Shown: positions 1-5,752 of the stretch, one piece after another
Position numbering within the stretch: position 1 is the stretch's first letter
Layout of the letters: each line of letters opens with the position of its first letter
The notes under the pieces: generated by a model
What the model was told of the DNA's origin: nothing
The model's input: only the letters and a program-made list of their open reading frames with translations
The model's database searches: none
Assembly (NCBI GenBank): GCA_029250565.1
Contig: JAQXFA010000029.1
Coordinates: 1 to 7,083, forward strand
Source: Candidatus Thalassarchaeaceae archaeon
Lineage (GTDB): Archaea; Thermoplasmatota; Poseidoniia; Poseidoniales; Thalassarchaeaceae
Reading direction: 5' to 3'
Length of the DNA stretch: 7,083 nt
Position numbers and translations under genes: made by a program

Positions 1-180
1 ATCCCTGTCTGTAACTGTAGCACCGGCCTCAGTATATTCCGAATCATGATGATGAGAGGAGATTCCTGCTCCAGATTCCAACAATACTTCGAAACCCATT
101 TTGTTCAGTTTCTTCATTGAACCCGGAACTATCGCGACTCTGGTTTCCCCATCTGCCTCTTTCACAACCCCTAATTTCAT
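1..180 (-). CDS. pntA: NAD(P) transhydrogenase subunit alpha, N-terminal part (partial)
   Basis: This is the first 60 residues of a leftward gene that continues past the left edge; it starts with ATG at 178-180 and reads open to base 1. The protein begins MKLGVVKEADGETRVAIVPG, and further on has LLESGAG (residues 38-44), a D-S-E-Y step and EAGATV. This is the N-terminal pattern of the alanine dehydrogenase / PNT family. In the transhydrogenase, this subunit binds NAD(H) and passes hydride to NADP(H), driven by the proton gradient across the membrane. Alanine dehydrogenase shares the domain and cannot be strictly excluded from 60 residues, but the RVAIVPG wording is closer to PntA. A GGGTG stretch about 9 bases before the start, read on the minus strand, may be the ribosome site. 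It is divergent from malate dehydrogenase, so the two may share a control region. Confidence 0.78.
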   Translation of the reverse strand, partial: MKLGVVKEADGETRVAIVPGSMKKLNKMGFEVLLESGAGISSHHHDSEYTEAGATVTDRD

Positions 181-206
181 GTTCGAACACACCCACTGGA
201 ACGGTC

Positions 207-219
207 TGCCCGTAGGGCA
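207..219. repeat. Short inverted repeat, TGCCC-GTA-GGGCA
   Basis: A perfect 5-base inverted repeat with a 3-base centre, 27 bases upstream of the pntA start. It could form a small hairpin in the pntA leader or be a protein-binding site. It is short enough to occur by chance. Confidence 0.35.
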
Positions 220-257
220 CCCCAATACTTCAGCAGGTTAAGCGACCTACACGGGGT

Positions 258-276
258 TCTTGAATGTCGCTCAAGA
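258..276. repeat. Inverted repeat, TCTTGA-N7-TCAAGA
   Basis: A perfect 6-base inverted repeat with a 7-base spacer lies near the middle of the divergent spacer (258-263 and 271-276). Two half-sites with centres 13 bases apart could suit a dimeric helix-turn-helix regulator, but no regulator is encoded nearby and the role is unproven. Confidence 0.35.
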
Positions 277-292
277 GTAAGTATGCAGAAGT

Positions 293-319
293 TAGTGTAT
301 TTTTTACACCATAACACTA
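293..319. repeat. Nested inverted repeats around a T-run upstream of mdh
   Basis: TAGTGT at 293-298 pairs with ACACTA at 314-319. Inside this, GTGTA at 295-299 pairs with TACAC at 305-309 across a five-T spacer. The two pairings share the left arm and are mutually exclusive, so this is either an operator with several half-sites (TGTG-like boxes) or simple AT-rich coincidence. It sits 72-98 bases upstream of the malate dehydrogenase start. Confidence 0.35.
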
Positions 320-390
320 GTCAACAAGAAAAGAACAATCGGTTAGTATTTGGATGGAGCCCCCCCCGTTGCGGTTCACACAAGGTGTGG

Positions 391-1332
391 ATGATGAGTA
401 GCGGAAAGAAGAAAATCGCAGTAATCGGGGCTGGAAATGTTGGTGCTACATGCGCTTTTGTACTAGCTCAGAAAAAATTAGGTGATATCGTTTTACTTGA
501 TATCTTTGAGGGATTCGCCAAAGGAAAAGCATTGGATATGAGCCAAGGGGGTCAAATTCTAAACTACGATGGTAGTATTACCGGTACATCAGATTACGCA
601 GATATCGCTGGAGCAGATGTTGTTGTTGTAACATCTGGATTCCCAAGACAACCAGGTATGAGCAGAGAGGATTTGATTGGGAAAAATGCCGACATTGTCT
701 CACAGGTTGGAGCGGGTATTCGTGAACACGCCCCTGATTCAGTAATTGTCATGGTTACCAACCCATTGGACTTGATGACCTACCACATGCAAAAAGTGAC
801 TGGGTTCCCACACCACAGAGTGGTCGGCCAAGCCGGAATCCTTGACTCTGCGCGTATGACTCATTTTGTAGCCCAAGAGATTGGCTGCTCAAATGAAGAT
901 GTACAAGCAATGGTACTTGGGGGTCACGGAGATACCATGGTTCCTCTACCTCGCTATACAACTGTTGGCGGGATATCCATCACTCAACTTTTAGACTCCG
1001 ATACTATTGATGCTATTTCTGCAAGAACCGCTGGCGGAGGAGGAGAAATTGTCAAACTTCTAGAGCGAGGAAGCGCATTCTATGCACCAGGATCAGCCGC
1101 TGCAATAATGGCTGAAGCAGTCGTAAAAGACCGCAAAAGATTGTTACCCTGCTCTGCTTATCTCACAGGACAATACGGACTTGATGATATTTACATCGGT
1201 GTACCAGTTACTCTTGGAAAAAATGGTGTTGAAGGAATTATCGAATTAGAGTTAGAGAATTCTGAGCTTGATAGCCTACAAGGATCTGCAAACTTCTACA
1301 AAGAGCAACTTGTTGAACTTCTTGGATACTAG
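391..1332 (+). CDS. mdh: Malate dehydrogenase, LDH-like type
   Basis: Catalyses reversible NAD-dependent oxidation of malate to oxaloacetate in the cytoplasm (citric acid cycle). From the chosen start (313 residues, usual family length near 310) it shows the nucleotide-binding GAGNVG at 13-18 and acidic D37, which favours NAD over NADP. The mobile loop PRQPGMSR is at 85-92, with R86 at the position that selects malate (lactate dehydrogenases carry Q there) and R92 as second substrate arginine. N124 is in TNPLD, D152 and R155 are in ILDSAR, and the catalytic H179 is in GGHGD. All key residues are intact. The frame is open upstream to 283, but the extra 36 residues look non-coding. AGGTG at 383-387 lies 3 bases from ATG 391 and 6 bases from ATG 394, so the second methionine codon may be the true start. 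It stands alone, divergent from pntA and 73 bases before the Nudix gene. Confidence 0.95.
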   Translation: MMSSGKKKIAVIGAGNVGATCAFVLAQKKLGDIVLLDIFEGFAKGKALDMSQGGQILNYDGSITGTSDYADIAGADVVVVTSGFPRQPGMSREDLIGKNADIVSQVGAGIREHAPDSVIVMVTNPLDLMTYHMQKVTGFPHHRVVGQAGILDSARMTHFVAQEIGCSNEDVQAMVLGGHGDTMVPLPRYTTVGGISITQLLDSDTIDAISARTAGGGGEIVKLLERGSAFYAPGSAAAIMAEAVVKDRKRLLPCSAYLTGQYGLDDIYIGVPVTLGKNGVEGIIELELENSELDSLQGSANFYKEQLVELLGY

Positions 1333-1376
1333 AGTTACAATAGCCCACACAATTGAGACATTGTCTGAGCGGCGGA

Positions 1377-1384
1377 TTTAGAAT
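1377..1384 (+). promoter_or_regulatory. Possible TATA box for the Nudix-DRAM-dtdA unit
   Basis: TTTAGAAT, preceded by purine-rich GCGGA that could act as a BRE, is centred about 25 bases before the Nudix ATG. In archaea transcription begins roughly 25 bases past the TATA centre, so the transcript would start at or near the ATG, giving a leaderless message. That agrees with the lack of a clear Shine-Dalgarno site in front of this gene. The call rests only on spacing and a loose consensus match. Confidence 0.35.
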
Positions 1385-1405
1385 GGGGTCGCCTGTGGCA
1401 ATAAT

Positions 1406-2167
1406 ATGGCAGAGCAGCACCTTTACCTAGAACACGATGGGAAAGTGCTACTCGTTGATAAGAGTGGAGATGGCCCACAAATTCCTGTGAAAGGGCGAGA
1501 TGCCCATGCAGGTTGGTTGTATAGATTACCTACTGAAGAAGAAGCAAGTAAGTTGGGACTTACTTGGGCTGTAAAAAGAGTTAATCGATTTGATTTCAAG
1601 GATAGTACACACGAAGTCACTCATGCCCAACCAGATATTGAATGGCCTAGGGATTGGGCTTGGAAGGACAACTTGATTTCCGATTCAGCAGTTCATCCGG
1701 TTGCTAGAGAATCAGTCTATAGAACACTGCATAGAGTAGTTGCTAAAGTCGTACTCCGGAACCCTCAAGGCCAACTTCTATTGCAAAAGGTGAAGCGCGG
1801 ATTCTTTACTGGCCACTGGACTTTACCAGGTGGTTTCCTTGATTATGCAGAGCATCCAAGGCGTGGAGCAGAACGAGAACTGTTTGAAGAATTAGGAGTT
1901 GAACTCAAACTCCCCGACCCGAGAGGTGAAACAGGTATTATCCAAGAAGGAGTTGATAGATGCATTGTTCAAGAACGAATTTTTAATGCTGAAGGAATTG
2001 ATTGGGTTTCATTCACCTATCTTGTTGATGTCGAGGCAGGAATCGAGATCATTTGTAAGCCTGATGAAGTTGAAGAGGCTCGTTGGTTTGACCAGAAAGA
2101 AGCAATGTCTATGGCAGCATCACTTTTTGATGTAGAAGCTTTTAGAACATTATTAGAGGAGGAGTGA
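1406..2167 (+). CDS. Nudix hydrolase
   Basis: A 253-residue protein whose C-terminal half is a Nudix domain (about 108-250). The Nudix box is perfect: G143, E149, R157-E158-L159, E161-E162, G164-V165, fitting GX5EX7REUXEEXGU. The box glutamates bind the metal that cleaves nucleoside-diphosphate-linked substrates. The stretch GHWTLPGGF just before the box is typical of the family. The first ~105 residues, with several W, H and D, match no domain I recognise and have no zinc-binding cysteine set, so this is not a clear NudC. The substrate (nucleotide sugar, NADH, oxidised nucleotide or other) cannot be read from sequence. It heads a tightly packed unit: its stop is 2 bases before the next start, and its last codons encode LEEE while also forming the next gene's ribosome site. 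It has no strong Shine-Dalgarno of its own. Confidence 0.9.
   Translation: MAEQHLYLEHDGKVLLVDKSGDGPQIPVKGRDAHAGWLYRLPTEEEASKLGLTWAVKRVNRFDFKDSTHEVTHAQPDIEWPRDWAWKDNLISDSAVHPVARESVYRTLHRVVAKVVLRNPQGQLLLQKVKRGFFTGHWTLPGGFLDYAEHPRRGAERELFEELGVELKLPDPRGETGIIQEGVDRCIVQERIFNAEGIDWVSFTYLVDVEAGIEIICKPDEVEEARWFDQKEAMSMAASLFDVEAFRTLLEEE
2156..2166 (+). promoter_or_regulatory. Ribosome site of the membrane protein gene, inside the Nudix stop region
   Basis: GAGGAGGAGTG covers the last Nudix codons. The GGAGG at 2158-2162 ends 7 bases before ATG 2170, which is ideal spacing, whereas the in-frame GTG at 2164 is only 1 base away. This decides the start of the downstream gene as ATG 2170 and suggests that translation of the two genes is coupled. 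Confidence 0.75.
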
Positions 2168-2169
2168 AA

Positions 2170-2898
2170 ATGCACCATGATGATGAACGACGCAGTAAGT
2201 TGTTAAAACTTGCAATTGGGACCGTTCTAATTACCGCTTTGCTATCACAACTACTTCTCCAAATCGGCGGCAGCCCACGTGATGAACCATTGGATTTCAC
2301 TGAGCAATTGGAACAATTGGACCATCCCTTAATCTTCGAAAATGGATTACCACCTTTCATTTCCTCGGCTGGAGTTTATGCTCCAGAAAGTATAGTATTT
2401 GGAATTGGATTCACCCTTTCAGGCATCCTATTTGTTCTTCTATCCTATGAAATGGCTATTTTCAACAGCCTCAAGTTGTCGCAAAATGAATCAACTAATC
2501 TTCACATCTGGAGTAACAATCTAGGTATGCTGGTGGGAATGTTCACTGGTGCTTCATTGATAATTATTTCATGGACACCTATGCATACACAACTTATCGC
2601 CCATGTCGCTCTTGCCTTACAAATCTTCTATGGGGGTATGTTATGGGCATCACTGGTAACAATTTCCCGCTCTAGAATTGACTCAAAAAAGCAATTCAAG
2701 AACATACCTATGAATTTGCTGAGATGGACGCTCATCGCTATTACATTCTTCTCGTTGCAACTTTCAGGTTTAGCAATAGCAAATGATTCACTTAATCTAG
2801 CTGCTGCCTTAGAATGGGTGCTATTCTTTTCTCAAGTTGGTGTCCTAGCATCATTCCAAACAATATTCGATTCCAATCATTCCTTTGAAGAGGAGTGA
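2170..2898 (+). CDS. Six-helix membrane protein, Frag1/DRAM/Sfk1-like
   Basis: A 242-residue integral membrane protein with six likely helices, at about 14-32, 73-98, 117-135, 142-166, 184-204 and 210-233, and an outer loop of about 40 residues after helix 1. The pattern matches what I recall of the Frag1/DRAM/Sfk1 family. PFISSAG at 62-68 is followed by APES before helix 2. Helix 3 opens with NNLGMLVGMFTG (116-127), helix 4 has H145 and A149 with F153-Y154-G155 following, and E215-W216 opens helix 6, which ends ASFQTIF. Eukaryotic relatives act in autophagy (DRAM), GPI-anchor remodelling (PGAP2/FRAG1) and plasma-membrane lipid regulation (Sfk1); the role of prokaryotic members is unknown to me. 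There is no cleavable signal peptide; helix 1 is preceded by a charged tail (HHDDERRSK). It is sandwiched between the Nudix and dtdA genes with 2-base gaps. The family match is from motif memory and needs a profile search. Confidence 0.68.
   Translation: MHHDDERRSKLLKLAIGTVLITALLSQLLLQIGGSPRDEPLDFTEQLEQLDHPLIFENGLPPFISSAGVYAPESIVFGIGFTLSGILFVLLSYEMAIFNSLKLSQNESTNLHIWSNNLGMLVGMFTGASLIIISWTPMHTQLIAHVALALQIFYGGMLWASLVTISRSRIDSKKQFKNIPMNLLRWTLIAITFFSLQLSGLAIANDSLNLAAALEWVLFFSQVGVLASFQTIFDSNHSFEEE
2887..2898 (+). promoter_or_regulatory. Ribosome site of dtdA, inside the membrane protein stop region
   Basis: GAAGAGGAGTGA spans the last codons and stop of the upstream gene, and its GGAG (2892-2895) ends 5 bases before ATG 2901. 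This favours ATG 2901 over the in-frame GTG at 2895. The design copies that at 2156-2166, down to upstream proteins that both end in EEE. Confidence 0.72.
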
Positions 2899-2900
2899 AT

Positions 2901-3875
2901 ATGATTACTCTATTGATAGTATCAGAACCCGACATTGCTTCAACCATACAAGGAGATGCACTGCTTGCACGCGGTGGATGGACAGAAGTCACAACTGTTG
3001 AGAATGGTAGAAGTTGGGCTCACGATAGAAAACCTGTCCACCTTTGGTGGTTCCCTGGCCGAGTACTAATGGAAGATAATCTAGAAAAACGCTACTCAGA
3101 GGGCTCTGGTGTTAACGTAAAGGAAGTGATATTTCTATCACGGCATTTTGCAGCAAGTGGGCTCCCTAGTTTGACACTACATGTGATTGGTGTACCTGGT
3201 GAATCGCCAGTAGGGGAAACTGCTGAATTTGGTGGTATCAAGGGTGAAGTGGTTCTACCTAATCCTCGCTTTGCAGAATGGTATCGTCGTATGCATCAAG
3301 CAGGCATTGAACATGGATTAATTCCAGAATTTGATATGACCATTGAAACCACTCACCACGGACCTATCCTTTCGGTACCAACTATGTTTATTGAAATCGG
3401 CTCATCTGAAACGCACTGGGATCGGCGGGATGCTGCTGAGGCATGGGCTGATGTTATCTCAGAAGGACTTGGATTAGACAGTGGCAATGGTTTAGGCGAC
3501 TGGGAAAGGCTCTCATCGGAGCAAAAAGGGAAAGCAAAAGTGATGCTCGGAATTGGTGGTGGCCATTATGCGCCACGACATACCGATGTAATTAGGAAAA
3601 CCAATTGTTGGGCTGGCCACCAACTTGCATTATATGCTTTAGAAATGGTAAGGCCGGAAGACGAAGATTGGGATCCAATAACTGGAGTTTTACCAACAGG
3701 GCAATGGCAACATTCTATAGAAGTTGCTTTAGAAAGCACAAAACAAGCTTTTCCCGGCGGCCAAGTAATTGCTCACCTAGACAGAAAATCATTCAAAGGA
3801 TGGCAACGTCAAGCAGTAAAGCGTCTTTGTGAAAGACTAGATTTACCAATTGGTAGGACCAAAGATTTCGTTTGA
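2901..3875 (+). CDS. dtdA: D-aminoacyl-tRNA deacylase (DtdA/GEK1 family)
   Basis: Hydrolyses D-amino acids wrongly attached to tRNA, freeing the tRNA for reuse and protecting translation; it is the archaeal and plant counterpart of bacterial Dtd and is metal-dependent. The 324-residue protein carries the family's signature strings in order: FLSRH at 78-82, LTLHVIG at 92-97, ETTHHGP at 149-155, FIEIGSSE at 163-170 and GGGHYAPR at 219-226. WAGH follows at 237-240. Conserved histidines (82, 94, 152, 153, 221, 240) are the likely metal and active-site ligands. Length is somewhat above what I recall for archaeal members, with an acidic stretch at 251-258 (RPEDEDWD). It is the third gene of the Nudix-membrane protein-dtdA unit, with its start chosen by the GGAG site 5 bases upstream. 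Its TGA stop is followed by an open frame leading straight into proline dehydrogenase. Confidence 0.93.
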   Translation: MITLLIVSEPDIASTIQGDALLARGGWTEVTTVENGRSWAHDRKPVHLWWFPGRVLMEDNLEKRYSEGSGVNVKEVIFLSRHFAASGLPSLTLHVIGVPGESPVGETAEFGGIKGEVVLPNPRFAEWYRRMHQAGIEHGLIPEFDMTIETTHHGPILSVPTMFIEIGSSETHWDRRDAAEAWADVISEGLGLDSGNGLGDWERLSSEQKGKAKVMLGIGGGHYAPRHTDVIRKTNCWAGHQLALYALEMVRPEDEDWDPITGVLPTGQWQHSIEVALESTKQAFPGGQVIAHLDRKSFKGWQRQAVKRLCERLDLPIGRTKDFV

Positions 3876-3912
3876 TATGATTGGGTAATTGTCAAAGAGC
3901 GGGCGCGGACTT

Positions 3913-3922
3913 CCGATATCGG
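3913..3922. promoter_or_regulatory. Perfect 10-base palindrome ahead of the proline dehydrogenase start
   Basis: CCGATATCGG ends 10 bases before the probable TTG start, within the 57-base gap after dtdA. It follows a GC-rich patch (GAGCGGGCGCGG, 3897-3908) unusual for this AT-leaning DNA. It could be an operator for proline-responsive control. Several palindromes of this length are expected by chance in 7 kb, so the position, not the sequence, makes it notable. Confidence 0.3.
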
Positions 3923-3932
3923 GGCAAAGGCA

Positions 3933-4904
3933 TTGGGTCTACTTGGACGATTGATAGTTGGGGTTTTGCCAATCACTCCGAAGTTTCTCGTAGGCTGGGT
4001 TTCAAAACGATATGTTGCTGGCAAGAACCTTGATTCAGCAATGTCAACAATTAAGAAATTAGGTGACAAAGAAGGGTGTTGCTTTACGATAGATGTATTA
4101 GGTGAAGATATTTCTTCACTGGACGAAGCAAATTATTTTCTTACTATCTATGAACAAGTTATTGATGAAATTGTTAACCAGGGGCTAGATGCTAATATCT
4201 CAATAAAACCTACTGCTTTTGGGCTATTAATTGATGAAGATATAGCCCTTGCAAATATCAAACAATTACTTGAAAAAGCCGCTGAACATGATATGTTTGT
4301 CCGCCTAGATATGGAAGATCACCGAGTAACTCAATCAACAATTGATATTGTATTGAAGATGCATGAAATTGGTTTGAAAAATGTTGGAGTCGTTTTACAA
4401 GCAAGATTATTCAGAACATTAGACGACATCAAATCCATCTGTTCAACCCTAGGTGGTGATGCAGATATACGCATCTGTAAAGGAATCTATCTTGAACCAA
4501 CAGATATCGCCCACACAGAATACAGGGCAATAAATGAAGCATATTCTAAAGCGCTATCATTGATGCTGGAAAATAATTCCTATTGTGCTATTGCCACCCA
4601 TGATAAGCCAGTGGTTTCAGATTCTCTTTTGCGACTTCAAGAAAATCAGATGGCACCGGGGACATCAGATCCACGAGAAGGAGCTCGTCAAACAGGAGAT
4701 GACAAAGGACCGGGGTACGAGTTCCAAATGCTCTTGGGTGTTCGTGGAGAGATGAGAAGGAAACTTCTCAAACAAGGTCACAAAGTGAGAGTGTATGTAC
4801 CATTTGGAGAAAAATGGTATGAGTATAGTATTCGAAGGTTAAGGGAAAACCCTGACATTGCTTGGCATGTTGCTAAGTCATTCATGATGCCATGGTCACG
4901 TTGA
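3933..4904 (+). CDS. Proline dehydrogenase (monofunctional)
   Basis: Oxidises L-proline to pyrroline-5-carboxylate using FAD, passing electrons to the quinone pool; first step of proline breakdown. The 323-residue barrel enzyme shows ISIKP at 89-93, VRLDMED at 123-129, VVLQAR at 153-158 and RICKGIYLEP at 180-189. IATHD is at 220-224, YEFQMLLGVR at 262-271 and VRVYVPFGEKW at 285-295, followed by YSIRRL with the paired arginines 301-302 expected to hold the proline carboxylate. No aldehyde dehydrogenase half is present, so it is not a bifunctional PutA. Between THD and EFQ there are 38 residues instead of the roughly 20 I recall from relatives; the extra part, around 240-261, is Gly/Asp-rich. 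No ATG is available at the 5' end. TTG 3933 gives a sensible N-terminus (GLLGRLIVGVLP, amphipathic and possibly membrane-touching), but the ribosome site is weak. It may be transcribed with dtdA or from its own promoter. Confidence 0.92.
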   Translation: MGLLGRLIVGVLPITPKFLVGWVSKRYVAGKNLDSAMSTIKKLGDKEGCCFTIDVLGEDISSLDEANYFLTIYEQVIDEIVNQGLDANISIKPTAFGLLIDEDIALANIKQLLEKAAEHDMFVRLDMEDHRVTQSTIDIVLKMHEIGLKNVGVVLQARLFRTLDDIKSICSTLGGDADIRICKGIYLEPTDIAHTEYRAINEAYSKALSLMLENNSYCAIATHDKPVVSDSLLRLQENQMAPGTSDPREGARQTGDDKGPGYEFQMLLGVRGEMRRKLLKQGHKVRVYVPFGEKWYEYSIRRLRENPDIAWHVAKSFMMPWSR

Positions 4905-4918
4905 ATAAGTGATTATTC
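4903..4918. terminator. Inverted repeat spanning two converging stop codons
   Basis: GAATAA (4903-4908) and TTATTC (4913-4918) form a perfect 6-base inverted repeat around GTGA. It overlaps the TGA of proline dehydrogenase on one strand and the TAA of the zinc-finger gene on the other. Symmetry would let it serve both directions, but the stem is AT-rich and no T-run follows, so true terminator activity is uncertain. Confidence 0.3.
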
Positions 4919-5656
4919 TCCACGCTCACGGTAAATCTTCTTTGAGCGGATATTTTCTTCACGAATCTTTTCTTGGTGCTCTTCACGGCCTGAGAAATTT
5001 TGTCCTTTCCATCGCCCACGTTCTAATCGCCTCTTTTCTTGGGCATCCTCATAGGTAGGTGGTAAGTGTAGAAAAACTCGACGAATATTTGCGGCTTTCA
5101 TTTTGCCGTTCAATGTTCGACCTTTGCCACTGTGCAAAGCACGAATGCGCCATAATCCGCTAGAATGTTCGAATATAGAGCCACAGTGAAATTCTTCATC
5201 AGGCTCGCACATTATTGAATCTGAAAATGATAAATCACCATCGGTAAAAGTCAACTTTACTGCCACTTTATCGACTCTAGTTGCCCATATCATCCTGACA
5301 CCCTCAGCACTAACTTGGTTAGACGATGTTGCATCTGGCATTTCAAGGCGGGTGATTTCCCAAACATATTCATCATGCTCAAACTGATCACCAAGAGAAA
5401 ATACTTCATCAATATCAATCTCCATGATTATCTGTTTAGAATCAGCCCCTTCAGATAAAGTGAAGCGAACTTCAGTAGATTTGGGTGGGCGTAATTCAAT
5501 CTTGTGAACCCCGTTACAAGTGTCACACTGCACTAGGTGGTCAACACCTTTCCCTTTCTCAGTAGTTCGTAAAATTTGATGAGAGAGTTCTTCTTTGCAG
5601 GTTGGACAAAATGCGAAATTTTCGAGATCGACCTCCTCCTCACTCGTCTCTTCCAT
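4913..5656 (-). CDS. HVO_0476-like zinc-finger protein
   Basis: A 247-residue protein with an N-terminal zinc ribbon: CPTC at 17-20 and CDTC at 44-47, followed by GVHK. Next come two similar small beta-rich segments, each opening with a 'G-x-x-F-E-H' step (GDQFEHDEYVWEI near 89-101 and GSIFEHSSGLWRI near 159-171), with AEGVRMIWATRVDKVAV (117-133) between them. This layout fits the archaeal HVO_0476 family, which I recognise by pattern; its job is not established and may involve nucleic acid binding. The last ~45 residues (from 203) are a highly charged R/E/K-rich helical tail. The frame is open upstream to 5770, but MEETSEEEV at 5656 makes the best N-terminus, and the upstream part overlaps the divergent gene. 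No strong ribosome site is seen. It converges on proline dehydrogenase with an 8-base gap. Confidence 0.75.
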   Translation of the reverse strand: MEETSEEEVDLENFAFCPTCKEELSHQILRTTEKGKGVDHLVQCDTCNGVHKIELRPPKSTEVRFTLSEGADSKQIIMEIDIDEVFSLGDQFEHDEYVWEITRLEMPDATSSNQVSAEGVRMIWATRVDKVAVKLTFTDGDLSFSDSIMCEPDEEFHCGSIFEHSSGLWRIRALHSGKGRTLNGKMKAANIRRVFLHLPPTYEDAQEKRRLERGRWKGQNFSGREEHQEKIREENIRSKKIYRERGE

Positions 5657-5752
5657 AGGCAACCGGCCAAGCCCATCCCTCTTGAACCCGACCCACACTA
5701 TGAAACCACATTCAAGGCAATCATTGAACAGGTGTTGGTGTTGCGAAGTGAC

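Larger units (their letters stand above)
181..390. promoter_or_regulatory. Divergent pntA/mdh control region
   Basis: These 210 bases lie between two divergent redox genes and should hold both promoters. The region contains the palindrome GTTCGAAC right at the pntA start (181-188) and three short inverted repeats listed separately. No textbook archaeal TATA box stands out. The best candidate for mdh is TTAGTATTT at 343-351, which would put the transcript start near 370-375, just ahead of the AGGTG ribosome site at 383-387. The part from 283 is open in frame with mdh, but its translation (36 residues rich in H, N, Q, C and W) does not look like a dehydrogenase and is probably untranslated leader. 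Confidence 0.5.

Noticed and set aside
181..200. GTTCGAAC as the T-arm of a tRNA
   Set aside because: The flanking bases do not pair as a T-stem and no acceptor, D or anticodon arm could be built on either strand.
283..390. 36-residue N-terminal extension of malate dehydrogenase
   Set aside because: The added residues have no dehydrogenase character, the family begins a few residues before the GAGNVG loop, and an AGGTG ribosome site sits just ahead of 391/394.
755..961. Antisense open frame inside mdh (and similar ones at 1238-1420, 1423-1620, 2142-2360, 2792-2992, 3809-4069, 6244-6450, and same-strand shadows at 1899-2135, 3605-3832, 5595-5807, 6599-6865)
   Set aside because: Each lies within or across the edge of a well-supported gene in another frame and its translation shows no domain or natural composition.
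1356..1366. Palindrome AGACA-T-TGTCT after mdh as a terminator or operator
   Set aside because: Only 5-base arms with a 1-base centre and no T-run; likely chance.
2164..2172. GTG 2164 as start of the membrane protein (and GTG 2895 for dtdA)
   Set aside because: Both GTGs overlap or touch the ribosome site; the ATGs 6 bases later have proper spacing.
5576..5752. Full upstream extension of the methyltransferase-like gene from TTG 5576
   Set aside because: It would run about 80 bases antisense through the zinc-ribbon cysteines of the opposite gene, and its first residues look like antisense translation. A shorter extension is still possible.
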